NCBI GenBank assembly: GCA_050084515.1
Contig: CM114273.1
Location: 32,426,001 to 32,490,000 of the forward strand
DNA from: Blasia pusilla
Lineage: Eukaryota > Marchantiophyta > Marchantiopsida > Blasiales
Direction of reading: 5' to 3'
DNA: 64,000 bases
Shown: one piece after another, positions 12,243 through 23,970 of the stretch
Position numbering within the stretch: the stretch's first letter is position 1
How the letters are laid out: each line of letters starts with the position of its first letter
Notes under the pieces: model-generated
The model's database searches: none
What the model saw: the letters and a program-made list of their open reading frames with translations, nothing else
What the model was told of the DNA's origin: nothing
Position numbers and translations under genes: made by a program

Positions 12243-12420
12243 AAATATTCATTCTCTTTATCAATTTCTCTTCCTATGACCTCCACACAAGGTGACCAAA
12301 AGAATCTAATGATAAGTGTCAAAGGGACAAAAATATTTATTCTCTTTATCAATTTCTCTTCCTATGACCTCCACACAAGGTGACCAAAGGAATCTAATGA
12401 TAAGTGTCAAAGGGACAAAA
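12243..12420. repeat. Tandem duplication, two units of 88 bp
   Basis: Unit 1 (12243-12330) and unit 2 (12331-12420) share nearly every base, starting AAATATTYATTCTCTTTATC and ending AAGGGACAAA. They differ at only two or three positions, so the duplication is young. It lies just 5' of the truncated start of the non-LTR element. Confidence 0.92.
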
Positions 12421-12612
12421 ATTGCATCCTACAATTAGTATATAGATTAAGATTACCAAGACTCTACACTTGCATTCCTATTGCTCTTCGCCCCATCACC
12501 CAACAAGCTTTGCTTTTCCCATTAAAAAGGTTAGCGCGTGACCCCACAGATATAAATTCTTGGTATCTCCTATTACTCTTCCCACAATGGGTTTTAGTCC
12601 TCCCTCCAAGGG

Positions 12613-13167
12613 GTGGTGCAACGGGTCATCGTGAAACCTCCACGTATTCAATGGTTTATGTCTGGGGATTGGGAGAATCTTCAGAATGAGCATGTACTTC
12701 GAGCAGAGGCCTTAGTTGCGGCTCATCCCACTCAACATGCCAATCATGGGAGGCCTTCAATACAACAACGCCTTCGACAAAGTCTACTTTTGGGGCAGGT
12801 TGGTGAGTTTTCACGTGCAGCTCGAGCATTGGGTCCTCTTTCTCCGGCAGTTCCAAGTGCGGAAACAGTGGCTCTCTTAGAAGCTCTTCATCCTCCTTCA
12901 AGTGGCGATGCTCCATCTTTTGTGGAAGACTATACAACAGACCTTGACTTGGAGGTTTTCACAAGGGCTTTTCTGCATACTCCTTGCTTATCAGCAAGCG
13001 GGCTATCAAGGATGGTTTTTGAGCATCTCCGCGATTGCTCTATCCCAGCAGATTCAACAAGTGGCTTTGTCTTTCTATATAAGGTGTGTGCACATATGGC
13101 GGCAAGGCTTCTCCCATTCTCTATCTCTAGGATCTTAGGGGCTTGTCGTTTGTTGGCCTATGGATAA
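12613..13167 (+). pseudogene. Pre-RT region of non-LTR copy A
   Basis: This open frame of 184 codons covers the thumb-proximal N-terminal part conserved in the family (GDWENLQNEH, RPSIQQRLRQS, SGLSRMVFEHLRDC). It ends where the frame shifts by one into the RT frame; the junction is near LLAYG/MDKPPSS. The start shown is only the first ATG in the truncated copy, not the native one. Confidence 0.75.
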
Positions 13168-13999
13168 GCCTCCTTCAAGTGTGCGCCCTTTGGCTATTGG
13201 AGAGGTTTTATATTGCTTGGTTAGTCGATCCCTATGCTTGCAATTTCGTCCTCACTTTAGTGCCCACTTATTTCCTCATCAATTTGGAGTGGCAACTCCT
13301 GGAGGTTGTGAAGCTGTGGTGCATGGGATTCGCTCCACTCTTGATATTCATCCAGATTGGGTAGCAATTGAAGTCGATGTGGCTAACGCATTCAATTTAG
13401 TTTCTCGTGCGACCATCTTTGAGGAGTTACGTTGTGCAGGAGGACAACTTGCGAGCCTCATTCCATTTGTTCGCTCCTTCTATGCCTATGATACGCCCAT
13501 TATCTATTCCCATCATGCTACTTCTGGGGAATATAGTATTCTACAATCGGCTTGTGGCACACTTCAAGGTGATCCCATGGGGGGCCCACTCTTTGCCATT
13601 GCCCATTTTTGTGCCCTTCGAGCATCAGCGCAAGCATTTCCATCTTGTCTTTTTCCTTCTATTGCTGATGACACTCACATTATAGGTCCTCCTTCTGAAG
13701 TGGTTCCTGCTTATATCCATTTTGTGGAGCAACTCTCTTTCTTAAACCTTAAAGTCCAACCTAGTAAATGTGGAGTATGGTCTCCTTCATGCCTTCCCTC
13801 AACATTCACCCCACCTACTCATGATTTTCCCATCTACATTGAAGGGATTAGAGTTCTTGGGGTCCCAATTGGCTTCATCGACTATGTCTCAAAGTTCTTG
13901 GATGAGGCCCTTTTGAAAGACGTGGAATGGCTTCATTTGTTACCTCATCTAGGGGATCCCCAAGTGGCTTATGGGATTCTCTCCCAATGTTTTCTATGA
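13160..13999 (+). pseudogene. Reverse transcriptase domain of non-LTR copy A
   Basis: A 279-codon frame with RT motifs in order: VRPLAIGE, HQFGVATPGGCEA, motif A EVDVANAFN, motif B GTLQGDPMGGPLFA, motif C SIADDTHIIGP (catalytic ADD), then the primer-grip region VQPSKCGVWSP and RVLGVPIGF. The catalytic aspartates are all present. The frame closes after a shift at about 13.98 kb, where the thumb region continues in another frame, so this copy cannot make the full polyprotein. Confidence 0.88.
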
Positions 14000-14608
14000 T
14001 GTCCTTCCTACCTTCTTCGCACTTGTCCTCCCACTTCAAGGTTCTTACATCGGTTGGCCTCTTTTGATGCTTCTATCTTGGCAACTTTTGGTCAACTTCT
14101 TGGCCCGAATTCCTTTGAGGGAGAGGATGGTGTTTTTGCTTCACGACAAGCTATATTGCCTATTTCTTTTGGAGGGGTGGGAGTGTCCTCCATAGTTGTA
14201 TCTGCTCCCGCAGCCTTTTTGGGGAGTTGGGCCTTGGTAGCACCGATTATGGCTTCAAGGTTTCTCCAAGGAGATACACCTATCTTGATGGATCATATCG
14301 CACATGTAGAGGAAGGGGACTTATTATTTCAATAATAACTGAGATCTGCACGAGTTCTTCTTCCTCTTGCTACACAAGCAATTCTACCCCCTTTCAGTCA
14401 ACTGATTACGGAAGGGCTTGATCGACTTCAAGAGCATATCTCCGAGAATCTGCATCAAATCAACTTTTCCAGCATTCTCTCCGAGGCATCCTCTAACGCT
14501 AATCGAGCTCGTCTACGTTCATGTGCGAGTACCGGAGCGGGGGCGTGGCTTACTGCAAATACTCTTATTCTTCCATTTCGTCTTTCTTGAAGTATATTCT
14601 CGACAACT

Positions 14609-15172
14609 TTGCGGTTACGTCTTGGACTTCCCCATCCTTCTCTCTTAGGTGTGCCGAATTGTGTATGCGGGGATCCCATTGATGCCAAGGGTATCCATAT
14701 TCTCCGATGTGCACATGATGGAGAACGAACGGCCACACATGATGTCATTACAGAGGCGGTAGCATTGGTGGCTCGTACTGCAGGATACACCGTTGGGCAA
14801 GAGCAACTCCACGTCCTACCTTCAACCACACAAGCAACCTCTCGTCAGAGAGTGGATCTTGTTATGTCTCGAGGTGGATTCCGAACACTAGGTGATGTGG
14901 TGGTTGTTGATCCAACACGTTCTGACTTGGTGTGTCGAGCCGCGGATACCAAAGGTTTGGCGGCCGAAGCTGCAGCAAGAATCAAGGAGTTAAGTTATGC
15001 TGTGAGACATGCGACTGATGGATTTATTCCTTTTGCAATGGAAGTATTCGGTCATTTACATGTGTCTTTTGATACTATCCTGAAAACATGTGCTCACCAC
15101 TCCCTCGAGAATCATCACCTTGCCCCTTCCCGTAGTCCTTCTCTCTCGGTAGTTACTACTTATTTTCGGTAA
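14609..15172 (+). pseudogene. Cys/His motif plus endonuclease-like domain, copy A
   Basis: This frame of 187 codons starts RLRLGLPHPSLLG and carries CVCGDPIDAKGIHILRCAHD (C-x-C-x-H-x-C type knuckle) followed by SRQRVDLVMS and LGDVVVVDPTR. R-x-D then D-V-x-V spacing fits the restriction-endonuclease-like (PD-(D/E)XK) nuclease that R2-group elements use for target nicking. The tail IPFAMEVFGHLH is conserved in all copies here. It lies in a different frame from the RT. Confidence 0.75.
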
Positions 15173-15460
15173 TGCATCTCAGCGGCCTTACAAGGTGCAC
15201 AAGCCTTGGCATTAATACGTCGTGCGGAGGTGATGGGGGGTCGCTCGTCTCGTCGTCCATTCATGTATGACCAACCACTCGTATTCTTGTCAGATTTGTT
15301 TCAGGTTACCAATCGTGTAGCTCGTTGAGCCGGTGTTTGGATTAGCTTGTTGCCATTTTCTTTTTGCATTCTTGTATGCATTTTTTGACTCCTATTTTGA
15401 GTTGTTATTACCTTTCTTTGTCCTCTTCTGAGGTTTAATTCATAATAAAGTGGATATATA

Positions 15461-16700
15461 GAAAGGGGTTTTGAAAGCAAAATTTCACATAGGTTAAGAA
15501 GTGGTGACATCTTTTAACAGAAACAGAAATGATTTCCTTCATTTAAAAAAAATCTACAAGCTGTTGTTTTTCGCAAATTGAATCAACTGCATCGCACTAG
15601 TGGGCTCCACGTGTTTTCTGCCACGTGGCCTTTGCTAAACTTGCGACCCTAGATCTTCATACATGCTATATATCCATATCTTTTGATTTCCACTCAAAAT
15701 AAGAATTTTGGCCAAAGTACACTAGTCTATTCGGGACTCCGTATTTTTCCTCTATCACAGTTGTAGAGCGACCGGCCCTTCCTCCGAGAGCGGCGCGCCG
15801 GCGAATGGCGACCGAGGCGGAGAGCGGGTACGACGGAATCTGAAAGATGCGGGAATCGTTTCTCAGTAGCACTATCTGAACTAGTATGCGTAGATTCACA
15901 GTTCGAAACTTTGAAATGCATCTCGTTCTGGAGGGAGTATTGTATGTCTGGTGTTGTCTCGTGCTTTTAGGGTCTCGGGCTATGTCTTGTCGTGTGGTGG
16001 ATTCGTAGGCGTGGGACAGGAGCGGATCGAGTGTACGCTTGCAGATTTGGCCGGGACGGTGGACTCTGCGGAAGCTAAGTTGCGGTGATTGAGGCGGAGG
16101 TGAGGTTGGATTCTGGAGGGCTAATGTGACATGTCGTAGGTGTAGACGACAACAGCTCCGTCGAGTCTCGAACTCGGAGGCATAGGTGAGTCAACTTCTT
16201 GTGACGATTCGTCGCTTCGACGCGTTGATTATTGCGTCAGGTTTTGTGACGATTTTCCGCCGCGCGATTGAAGTTACTTGCCGTTTTCCCTTCTTCTTCT
16301 TGTTGCCTATTGTGTGTCTTGTCTTGTTTGCTCGAGGCTCTGCTACGCCGACGTTTCTGCATCGGGAGGCTTTGACATTTGGTGTCGCGCCGCATCCAGA
16401 CGACGAATCGAGCTCAGACAAGGGTGACCTAGTACGGCGTGAGACGTGAGGCGTGGGGGTCGGAGCTCACTGCTCATTCGGAACCTCGAAACTTTTGGAA
16501 GCTCCGTGCTTCTTCTCTCTTTCTCCTCCCGTGCTTCAAATTCGTCGTTATCCACGCGTGTCTCACCCTCCCGAGTCGCGATCGTTGCTTCTTTGCTCGC
16601 CTCGTCATTGCAGCAGCCGTCGGGAATCGTGACGGGGATTCATATTTCGAGCGATCCCCTAACGACGGAATCTAGTAAGTGTGTAGTCAGCGAAGGGAAA
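15461..16700. other. Unassigned tract with a GC-rich island (15.75-16.67 kb)
   Basis: After an AT-rich spacer, the DNA becomes CpG-rich with small overlapping ORFs (16186-16449 plus, 16343-16555 minus) that match nothing known. A GTCTCGAACTC word at 16164 resembles a Pol III B box on the minus strand, but no tRNA fold is present. It could be a degraded repeat leader. Confidence 0.35.
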
Positions 16701-19040
16701 ACAAATTTTTTTAAAACTCCCGTGTAATTCTAAGGAGAGAGAGGTTGCAAATTGAGAACACACTCTCCAACAAGATAGTTTCTTCACTAATGATATTAAT
16801 AAAGGTTATAGGTGAGATAGTTTCTTGGGGCATGGTTAAATAAAAGTCCTTATTTAAGTGAAAACTTCCCATATGATCAAAAGAGGTGGACATCCGCAAG
16901 CCTCCCACAATTGATCTCTCGTATGAAATAAATTTGAATTCAATTATGTATTTAAATGATACATTCATTAATACAATATAACGTGGAATCTAATCCCTTC
17001 AACGTTTTTAGAATTTTTTTATTTTCAAATGAAATTTTGTTTCAATTACACATCCATGACGAAGCACCTTTAAAAAATCATAAAATTAAATATAAAATTT
17101 TACAATATTTATAGTTTGAAAATACTAAAAAATAAAAAAGGGTAGTATGCAACGATCACTTTGTGCAACTTGTCAACTTTTTCAATATTTTTAAAATTTT
17201 TATTTTGAAGCAAAATTTCTCTACCTAATGCAAGTCAAAATTATGTATTTTCATATTTTGAGGAAAATAATTTTTTTGTAAGACTTTCAGTTTGAAGTCC
17301 CGTCTCCTTAACTGTTGAAGAAATTTTTAATTTGTTTTGGAAAAACATGAAAAATAAGTGAATTTAATCTCAACTCTAAAACTTAAAAATAGAAAACTCT
17401 CTCTTCTCTCCTCACTTCCACCACTTAATTTAATTACCTCTCACCGCCCTTAATTCTTTCTTTTCGAAACATCGGAATTTAAAAGTTTGACATGCGACAT
17501 CAAAGAGGAATCATTCCTCATTAGTAGTATATATGGAATCCTATTGACTTCTTACATGGGATAGAGTTTAATCATGTTTAGAAAATAATGCATGATTTCC
17601 TTTTGCAACAGTCATTAGAGACCTCCCTATAGTTAGTCGCAAATTCCAAGGTCATAATTCAAATTAATAATGTCCCGCCCGATGCACCTCCCTCTTTTAA
17701 TAACTAGTGATATGCCCGTGCTACATAAGGTCAGGGGAAAAATTTCTAAGCATCCTTTAAATCTGTGATCCTATTAATGTAATTATTCTCTTAAGTCTGA
17801 AATATGTCAACATCATAGGAGGGTTGAAAAGACAAGTGTTAACACCGAAGGGGGGTTTTTCTAATCCCATCCTATTTTATTTATATAGATTTTGACCTAA
17901 ATTTTTCATATTAAGATGGGTTATCACATCAAAATATAATTTTCTGAATCAGTGTCAATTTTGGATGACCATCATGAAAATCAATCCTCCGGTGAATACA
18001 AATTTTACTCATTTGTTGAAGTATTCCTTCAAGGAAATGATTCAATTGAAGAATAATATTTTATTTTATGTGGGCATGTTGGTAAATAATTATATATTTT
18101 TAATCAAATAAAAAAATCCAACATAGTATTTCTAGATTCTTTTGGAGAAACTACATACCAAAATATGGACTATCCATAACTCGGGGTCCACGTCACTCGA
18201 AGGGCGTCCCCAACCCTAATAGTCCAACCCTTCTTGGACTAAACCAAGGGAAGTCAAGATTACTTGAGACCTTTTCTCATTATAACTCGTATCATATTAT
18301 TAAGTGGAGTAGCTCACTTTGAAGAGGAGGGAATGAATGACACTTATCACATTCGTCCATGAAGCTAGTTCACGGAGTTTTTTCTTTTAGTTTTATCTTA
18401 TACCAAGCAGAAAACAAGAATGGGTGAGGTTTTTTTATTTTTTATAATTAGTAATTCATTAAAATCTACTCAAATTCAAACATTTTTCCCTATGAAATCT
18501 TATGGAGTCTCTTTCATGTTCATTATCTTTTTTCATTTTAAAAATTAAAATTATTTTTTCAAAGTTCATACCAACAAAATTATGAAAAAAATTTAATTCA
18601 AAGTTTATTTTTTGGCAAAATTAATTTTCCTTTGAGGAAAAGATGAAGAACATAAGAGGAAAATAATGGGAAAAGAATTATTCTTCAAAATAATGGGATA
18701 TATGTTATTTATATATTATTTTTAATTTTCCAACTACATTGGGAGAAAATTTTAATCCCTCTCTTGGGAAAATTTTTTCATTTTACTTATTGAAAGATGA
18801 GTATTGGAAAAGGACAAAATATTTTTTAAAATTAATAAATTAAAATATAACAATTTTTTAAATAAAATTTCGTATATTATAAAACAATTTAAAATTTTAA
18901 ATATATTTTTCATTTTTTATTGAAAATTATTCACTATTTTACTAATTTCACATTATCATCTTTCATACTCTAATTTTTTCATTCCTAATCATCTCACCCG
19001 GAAACATTACCAGTGTGAATAAAGAGAGGGAAATGAAATA
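16701..19040. other. AT-rich repeat-derived DNA, no gene
   Basis: Very AT-rich, without any recognisable coding sequence. A border-like motif, TAACTAGTGATATGCCCGTG, stands at 17700-17720 and resembles motifs at 9.97 and 22.97 kb, suggesting boundaries of non-autonomous elements. Confidence 0.5.
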
Positions 19041-19380
19041 TGTTTTCGTCTAAAGATATCTCTTGAAGAGAGTTAGTTCTCTGTTAAGAAGTTCCCGGTA
19101 TCCTAAGGAGGGGCCAAACTTCCCGATCTCACTCTTGAAGAGTGACAGCTGGGGTGCCACCGAGGCACATGCTCCGTGTCTTGCCGTGAAAGAGCGCCCG
19201 GGGCGGCCGCGTTCCGGGAATATGGAGGGGCTAAATTGGCAGGTCCTCCACACTGCCGCCAGTCGCTCTGACGGAGGTTCTGGAGGTCCCCTTATTTAGT
19301 CACCTACCTAGCTGGGGTCCAAATTTGAACCGGGCAGTTTGCCCGGGTTCCGCGGAAGTTACGTCCACGCTCTTTGCACT
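19041..19380. other. Short GC-rich block, unassigned
   Basis: An isolated CpG-rich block between AT-rich DNA and the 5' region of non-LTR copy B. It contains GAACCGGGCA/TGCCCGGGTTC, a near-perfect hairpin at about 19329-19352. The two antiparallel ORFs (19050-19253 minus, 19063-19299 plus) are not recognised. Confidence 0.4.
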
Positions 19381-22300
19381 TGCTCTAAGACTAACTTCTT
19401 TTATCTTAAAACAAATTTGGAAAAGTAAAAACAATTTGAACGTCAAGTGGTTAGATTTGAGGAGGGAGAGAATCTGGAAAAACGTGAGGGGCTTTTTATT
19501 AGTTAATCTAATATTTAGATTTAATTTTCAGTTTTATAAATTTTTGATTTTTGATTTTTTTTCACTTATGTCGGGGTTTGAAAAAATTCTTGGGATGCTT
19601 GAAACTCTTTCTCTTGTGACTATGTTTAAAGATCTTTGAATACAATTTCACATATTGAATTTTTTTACAATGAGATTACTTGTTACAAAGGGTTCCTTTT
19701 GCTTTTCTTAATTTCTTGCTACATGCTCGGCCTGATATTAAGATCTCATCCCTTCATATCAATCATCGATGGATGGCTTTCATTTTCTCTTCACGTCCTC
19801 TTGTTTGGTGTTTCCAATTTTCTTCGATTTCTACTGTGTTTGGTCTTGTTACCATCGTCTTGGCTAGCTGCTTCTTTTCATAACAAGTGGATTTTCTAAT
19901 TTTTATTCCTTATGTGTTAGCATCTATTTTTGTGTATGGGCTTGTTTAAGGTTAATTCCTCTCATAGGTCTTTCTTACTCTTTCAACTTTTTACTTCACT
20001 TATTGCCTACATTTGCTATCTTCTTAAGGGCATTCTAGATTCATATTCTCAATCCACATCTTTTGATAGCATATATGTCATCTTTTAAAAAGTTCAATTA
20101 TTTTTTATTCTTTTGAAAGTGAATTAATTAAGGTTTGACAAAGTTCACCTTTGTCTAAACTTAATTCTCTCCATCTGAATTTGTTCTAGATAGATTCAAT
20201 CCTTCTATTATGGTTCTTATTCTAATTCTTTCACTTTACTATGGCTCATCATATATCCATTTGTTTTGAATGACATAAATATCTACTTCTAGTTCTATAG
20301 ACACGTAGTTCCATAATCGATATCCTCACTTGTTGGATTTTATGTGCCCTCTTGCAACCGCAACCTCTCCCCTTGGTTCCCCTACTTATTGTAGATCTCG
20401 CCATTTTCCTTTTTCCTCTTGATATTCATACACAAGAGAATCTTCAAAATGAGCATTTACTTAGAATAGAGACCTTAGCAATAGCTTTACCACTGAATGA
20501 ACTACAATATGGGAGGCCTTCAATACAACATTATCTTTGACATAGCCTACTTTTGGGGCAAGTTGATGAGTTTTCATATATGGCTCAAGCATTGGGACCT
20601 CTCCCCTTGCAAGTTGCAAGTGGGGATATAATGATATTTGTATAAGATCTCAGTGTACCCTCCTTCACGTAATGATGCATTATCTTTTCTATAAGACTAT
20701 ACAGTTAATCTTAACTTAGAAGTTTTCAAAAGGATGCTTCTTCACACATCTTGCTTATCAATAGGCGAGTTATCAAGCATGATTTTTTAGCATCTTTGCA
20801 ATTGCTTTATCCTAAATCATTCAAAAAATAACTTTACCTCTCTATAAAAGGTATCACATATATTATGGCAAATAGTTTTCCATACTCTATCTCTAGCCTC
20901 ATGGGGGCTTGTCATTTATTGGATATGTATAAGCCTCCTTATGGTGTCCTTGGGATATTTGAGAGGTTTTGTTCCGCTTGGTTAGTTAATCAGACTCAAT
21001 CCCTCTACTTGAAGTTTCATCCCCACTTTAGCGGCAACTTATTTCCTTGTCAATTTGGAGTGACCATCCTTGGTGGTTTTGAGGCAATAGTTCATAAGAT
21101 ATATTCCACTCTTGATAGGGATTCAAGTTGATATGGCTAATGCATTCAATTCTATTTCTTATGTAGCCATATTCAAGGAGTTACGCTCTACACAAGGAAA
21201 CAAAGTGAATCTCATTTCAATTTTCCACTCCTTCTATGCTTATTCTTACATAGCTATCATTGAAGAATAAAATTTTCCAATCAACATATGGCACGCGTCA
21301 AGGTGATCTTATGGGTAGCCCAATTTTTCTACATTTTGGTACCTTGTAAGCATCAAGTGCCATCAACCCAAGCATTTCCATCTTTTCTATTCCTTTCTAT
21401 TTATGATGATACCCACATTATGTTTCCTCCTTTTGCATATAATTGTATTTTGGAATAATTTTCCATCTTAAATCTTCAAGCCCAATGTGATAAATGTTGG
21501 GTATGGTCTCCTTTATACCTTCTTTTAACATGCATAACACCTACTCCTGATTTTACTTCAAGAGCTTGTCTTAAAGAATTTGCAAAATTTTTTTTTTCCA
21601 ACATTCTCTATGGATATCCTTTAACACTCGTTAAGCTCTTCCACGTACATGTGTAGGTGTTGGAGAGGGAGCATGGCTTAATAAGCTTACTGCTAATCCT
21701 CTTATTTTTCTATTTTATCTTCCACAAAGTACATTCTTGATAATTCTATGGTTATGTCTTGGACTTCCTCATCTTGTTCTTCTAGGTATGTTTGATTTTG
21801 TATGCGGGGAGCCCATTGATGCAAAGAGTATTCAAATTCTATGATATGCATAACATTGCATATGGTGGAGAATGAACAAAAACCGATAATGTGATCAGAG
21901 AGGCATTAGTATTAATGGCTTGTATCGTAGGATACACCATTGGGCAAGAGCATCTACATGTTCTACTTTCTATTACAAAAGCAACTTCTGGTTGAAGATT
22001 TGATTTTTTTATGTCTTGAGATGGTTTATGTCTAGTTGGCGATCCAACAAGATCTAATTTGGTGTTTGAGATTGCACATACTAAAGATTCCGTGGCCAAT
22101 GCATTAGCAAGGATCAAGGAGTTTAGTTATGCCTTGAGACATCGCGCTGATGGATTTATTCCAATTGCAATTGAGGTTTTTAACGGATTGACATGTGTTT
22201 TTATAACTTTCTTGAAAATATGTGATCACCATTTCCTCGAGAATAATCAACTCTCTTCTTTTCATAATCCTTCTCTCTCCATCGTCACTACTTATTTTTG

Positions 22301-22580
22301 ACAAAGTATCTCAACGATATTATATCATACACAAACATGGGCCTTGATACATCAAGTTCACGTGGTGGTCGGTGGCCATTCACTTTCTTTTCCATTCATG
22401 ACAGACCAACCATTAGTGTTAGTGTCAAATTTTTTCAAGCCATTAATCGCAAAGCTTGTTGAATTGGTTTTCATTGGCTTGTTGTCATTTTATTTTTGTA
22501 TTTCTTGCCTCCTTTCCTTCTTGAGACATATTGTCCTTTTTTTGTCCTATTTTGGGATTTTTTAATAATAAATTAATAGG
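19380..22580 (+). mobile_element. R2-like non-LTR element, copy B (heavily decayed)
   Basis: The 5' untranslated part (19.4-20.35 kb) is similar to 26.95-27.75 kb; both contain CTTGTTTGGTGTTTCCAA. The coding part starts with the Pro-rich N-terminus at about 20.35 kb, then jumps by internal deletion to ENLQNEHLLRIET and RPSIQ. RT remnants follow (QFGVTILGGFEAIVH, ARQGDLMGSP-like), then a further deletion, and the C-terminal part resumes near 21.6 kb with VCGEPIDAKSIQIL and ALRHRADGFIPIAIEVF. The RT centre is broken by many stops and several deletions. It is older than copy A. Confidence 0.8.
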
Positions 22581-23450
22581 ACTATAAATACATGTAGAAA
22601 AAATTTCATCATCCATTTTTCCATCATTTTTCTTTGCCAAAGCCTTGGAAAATTCCAATTTAATTGATATTTATTGCACATTTGCATGATTGTGGAATTT
22701 GTATTTATGGGGATAAGCCTAGGACGGCTTTATTATTAAAACATCCAATTGAGTGAAAGACAAAATAGTCAACATAGTCTTTTAGAGTATTATGAGATTT
22801 TTTTTCCTTTTAACTATTGTATTCAAAATTTTTTTCCTTCATTTTCACAAAGTCAACAAAATCTTATCATATAATAATTGGAGGATGCAAATTTCCAACG
22901 TTTGGCCTCGCTCAAAATTGTTATTTTCGACATGATGACCCAATTTAGTATAGAAAATCCTACATATTGTGCATGGCACGAACATGGGCACTTACTAGTA
23001 CTAGTATTCCTAATTTCTTAGACTTCACTTATTGATTGGATTCAATATTGAACTAGGAAGAAAATGTAGAAAGATGATATCATCCAAAATTATATTTTTC
23101 CCTAGGTGTCCTCCACTCTATAGTATGGTTGGATTAACTTAGCATTGATTTGGTGTGATATTATACGATTGCTATTTTTGCCCATTATGAATCTTCTTAC
23201 ATGGTTTTGTTCATTTAAATTTTGATTAGATTTAATTATACTATATGATTTTTTTCTCCATTCCAGCTTTTTGCATTTTTTTTATAAACTCGGACAAGAT
23301 CCAACCACGGAGTCATTTGTTAGAAAACTATTAATTTTTCTTTTTATCATACATCTAATCTTTGTCAATATAATTTTGATTGAATACAACATAGGTGCAA
23401 GTAAGATGTAAGGTCAACATAGGAACAAATTCTGCTTGAATTCCAAACTA
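22581..23450. other. AT-rich DNA, no gene
   Basis: No coding sequence is recognised. It ends an AT-rich block with GGGCACTTACTAGTACTAGT at about 22986-23005, one of three similar border motifs in the window. Confidence 0.5.
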
Positions 23451-23970
23451 GTGGGCTTCTTAAACCGGTTCGGAATAAGGGAGTTATTTCATTCAAAGCA
23501 GGATTTTAGTGAGATCCTTTCTGCTCATTCTTCGAATCGTATTTGGCAGAAAGATTAAAAATAAGGCACGGACACCGACTAGAATGAATTTAATCACTCA
23601 AGTGAAATGGCATAACCGAGGCCCACAAAGTCTCCTCTTTTTCCGTACTCTAACTCTTGAAATGAAACGAGTACGTGAGTTGAACTTGAGTTTCAGCGCG
23701 GGGGAGACAAAATGCGTTTTAAACTATCTTTCCAGTTTAATGCACGTATTTTCCGAGCTCCAACACAGTTACGAGGTGGGTCCCGCCATGCGCAGAGCGA
23801 ACGAATACCTCGCGTGCCTATGGGGGATCGGCGAAGATTACGTAGCAACCATTTCAGTTCAGTTCAGTTTAGTTTCATGGGGTTATCAGACGCCAGAACC
23901 GCAGACAATCCCGATCAGAGTTGTCGAGTTGGCCCGTGTGTGTGTGTGGTCCTTCCGAGCTTGTAGATGT
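23451..23970. other. Unassigned GC-richer flank of the minisatellite
   Basis: An open frame from 23509 to 24030 plus runs into the repeat array but matches no family. It contains no visible promoter. It may be unique sequence from which the array grew, or the start of an unrecognised gene. Confidence 0.3.

Larger units (their letters stand above)
12450..15460 (+). mobile_element. R2-like non-LTR retrotransposon, copy A (5'-truncated)
   Basis: It begins inside the coding region (the first recognisable residues match IPIALRPIxQQALLFPL of the copy at 36.8 kb) and ends at ATAATAAAGTGGATATA near 15460, a 3' end shared with copy C. Order of parts: pre-RT region, reverse transcriptase, then a C-terminal Cys/His motif with a PD-(D/E)XK-like endonuclease. 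No AP-endonuclease domain is seen. With the N-terminal C2H2 finger of copy C, this is the layout of R2-type elements. At least three frameshifts (about 13.16, 13.98 and 14.33-14.6 kb) make it defective, but it is the best-preserved copy here. Confidence 0.88.

Noticed and set aside
13407-13685. 92-codon frame inside the RT of copy A (and its counterpart at 35895-36230)
   Set aside because: It is an out-of-frame shadow of the reverse transcriptase motifs, present in both copies only because the RT DNA is conserved.
16156-16178. tRNA-like B box (GAGTTCGAGACTC on the minus strand)
   Set aside because: No matching acceptor stem, D arm or anticodon arm can be folded around it, and the T stem is only four pairs.
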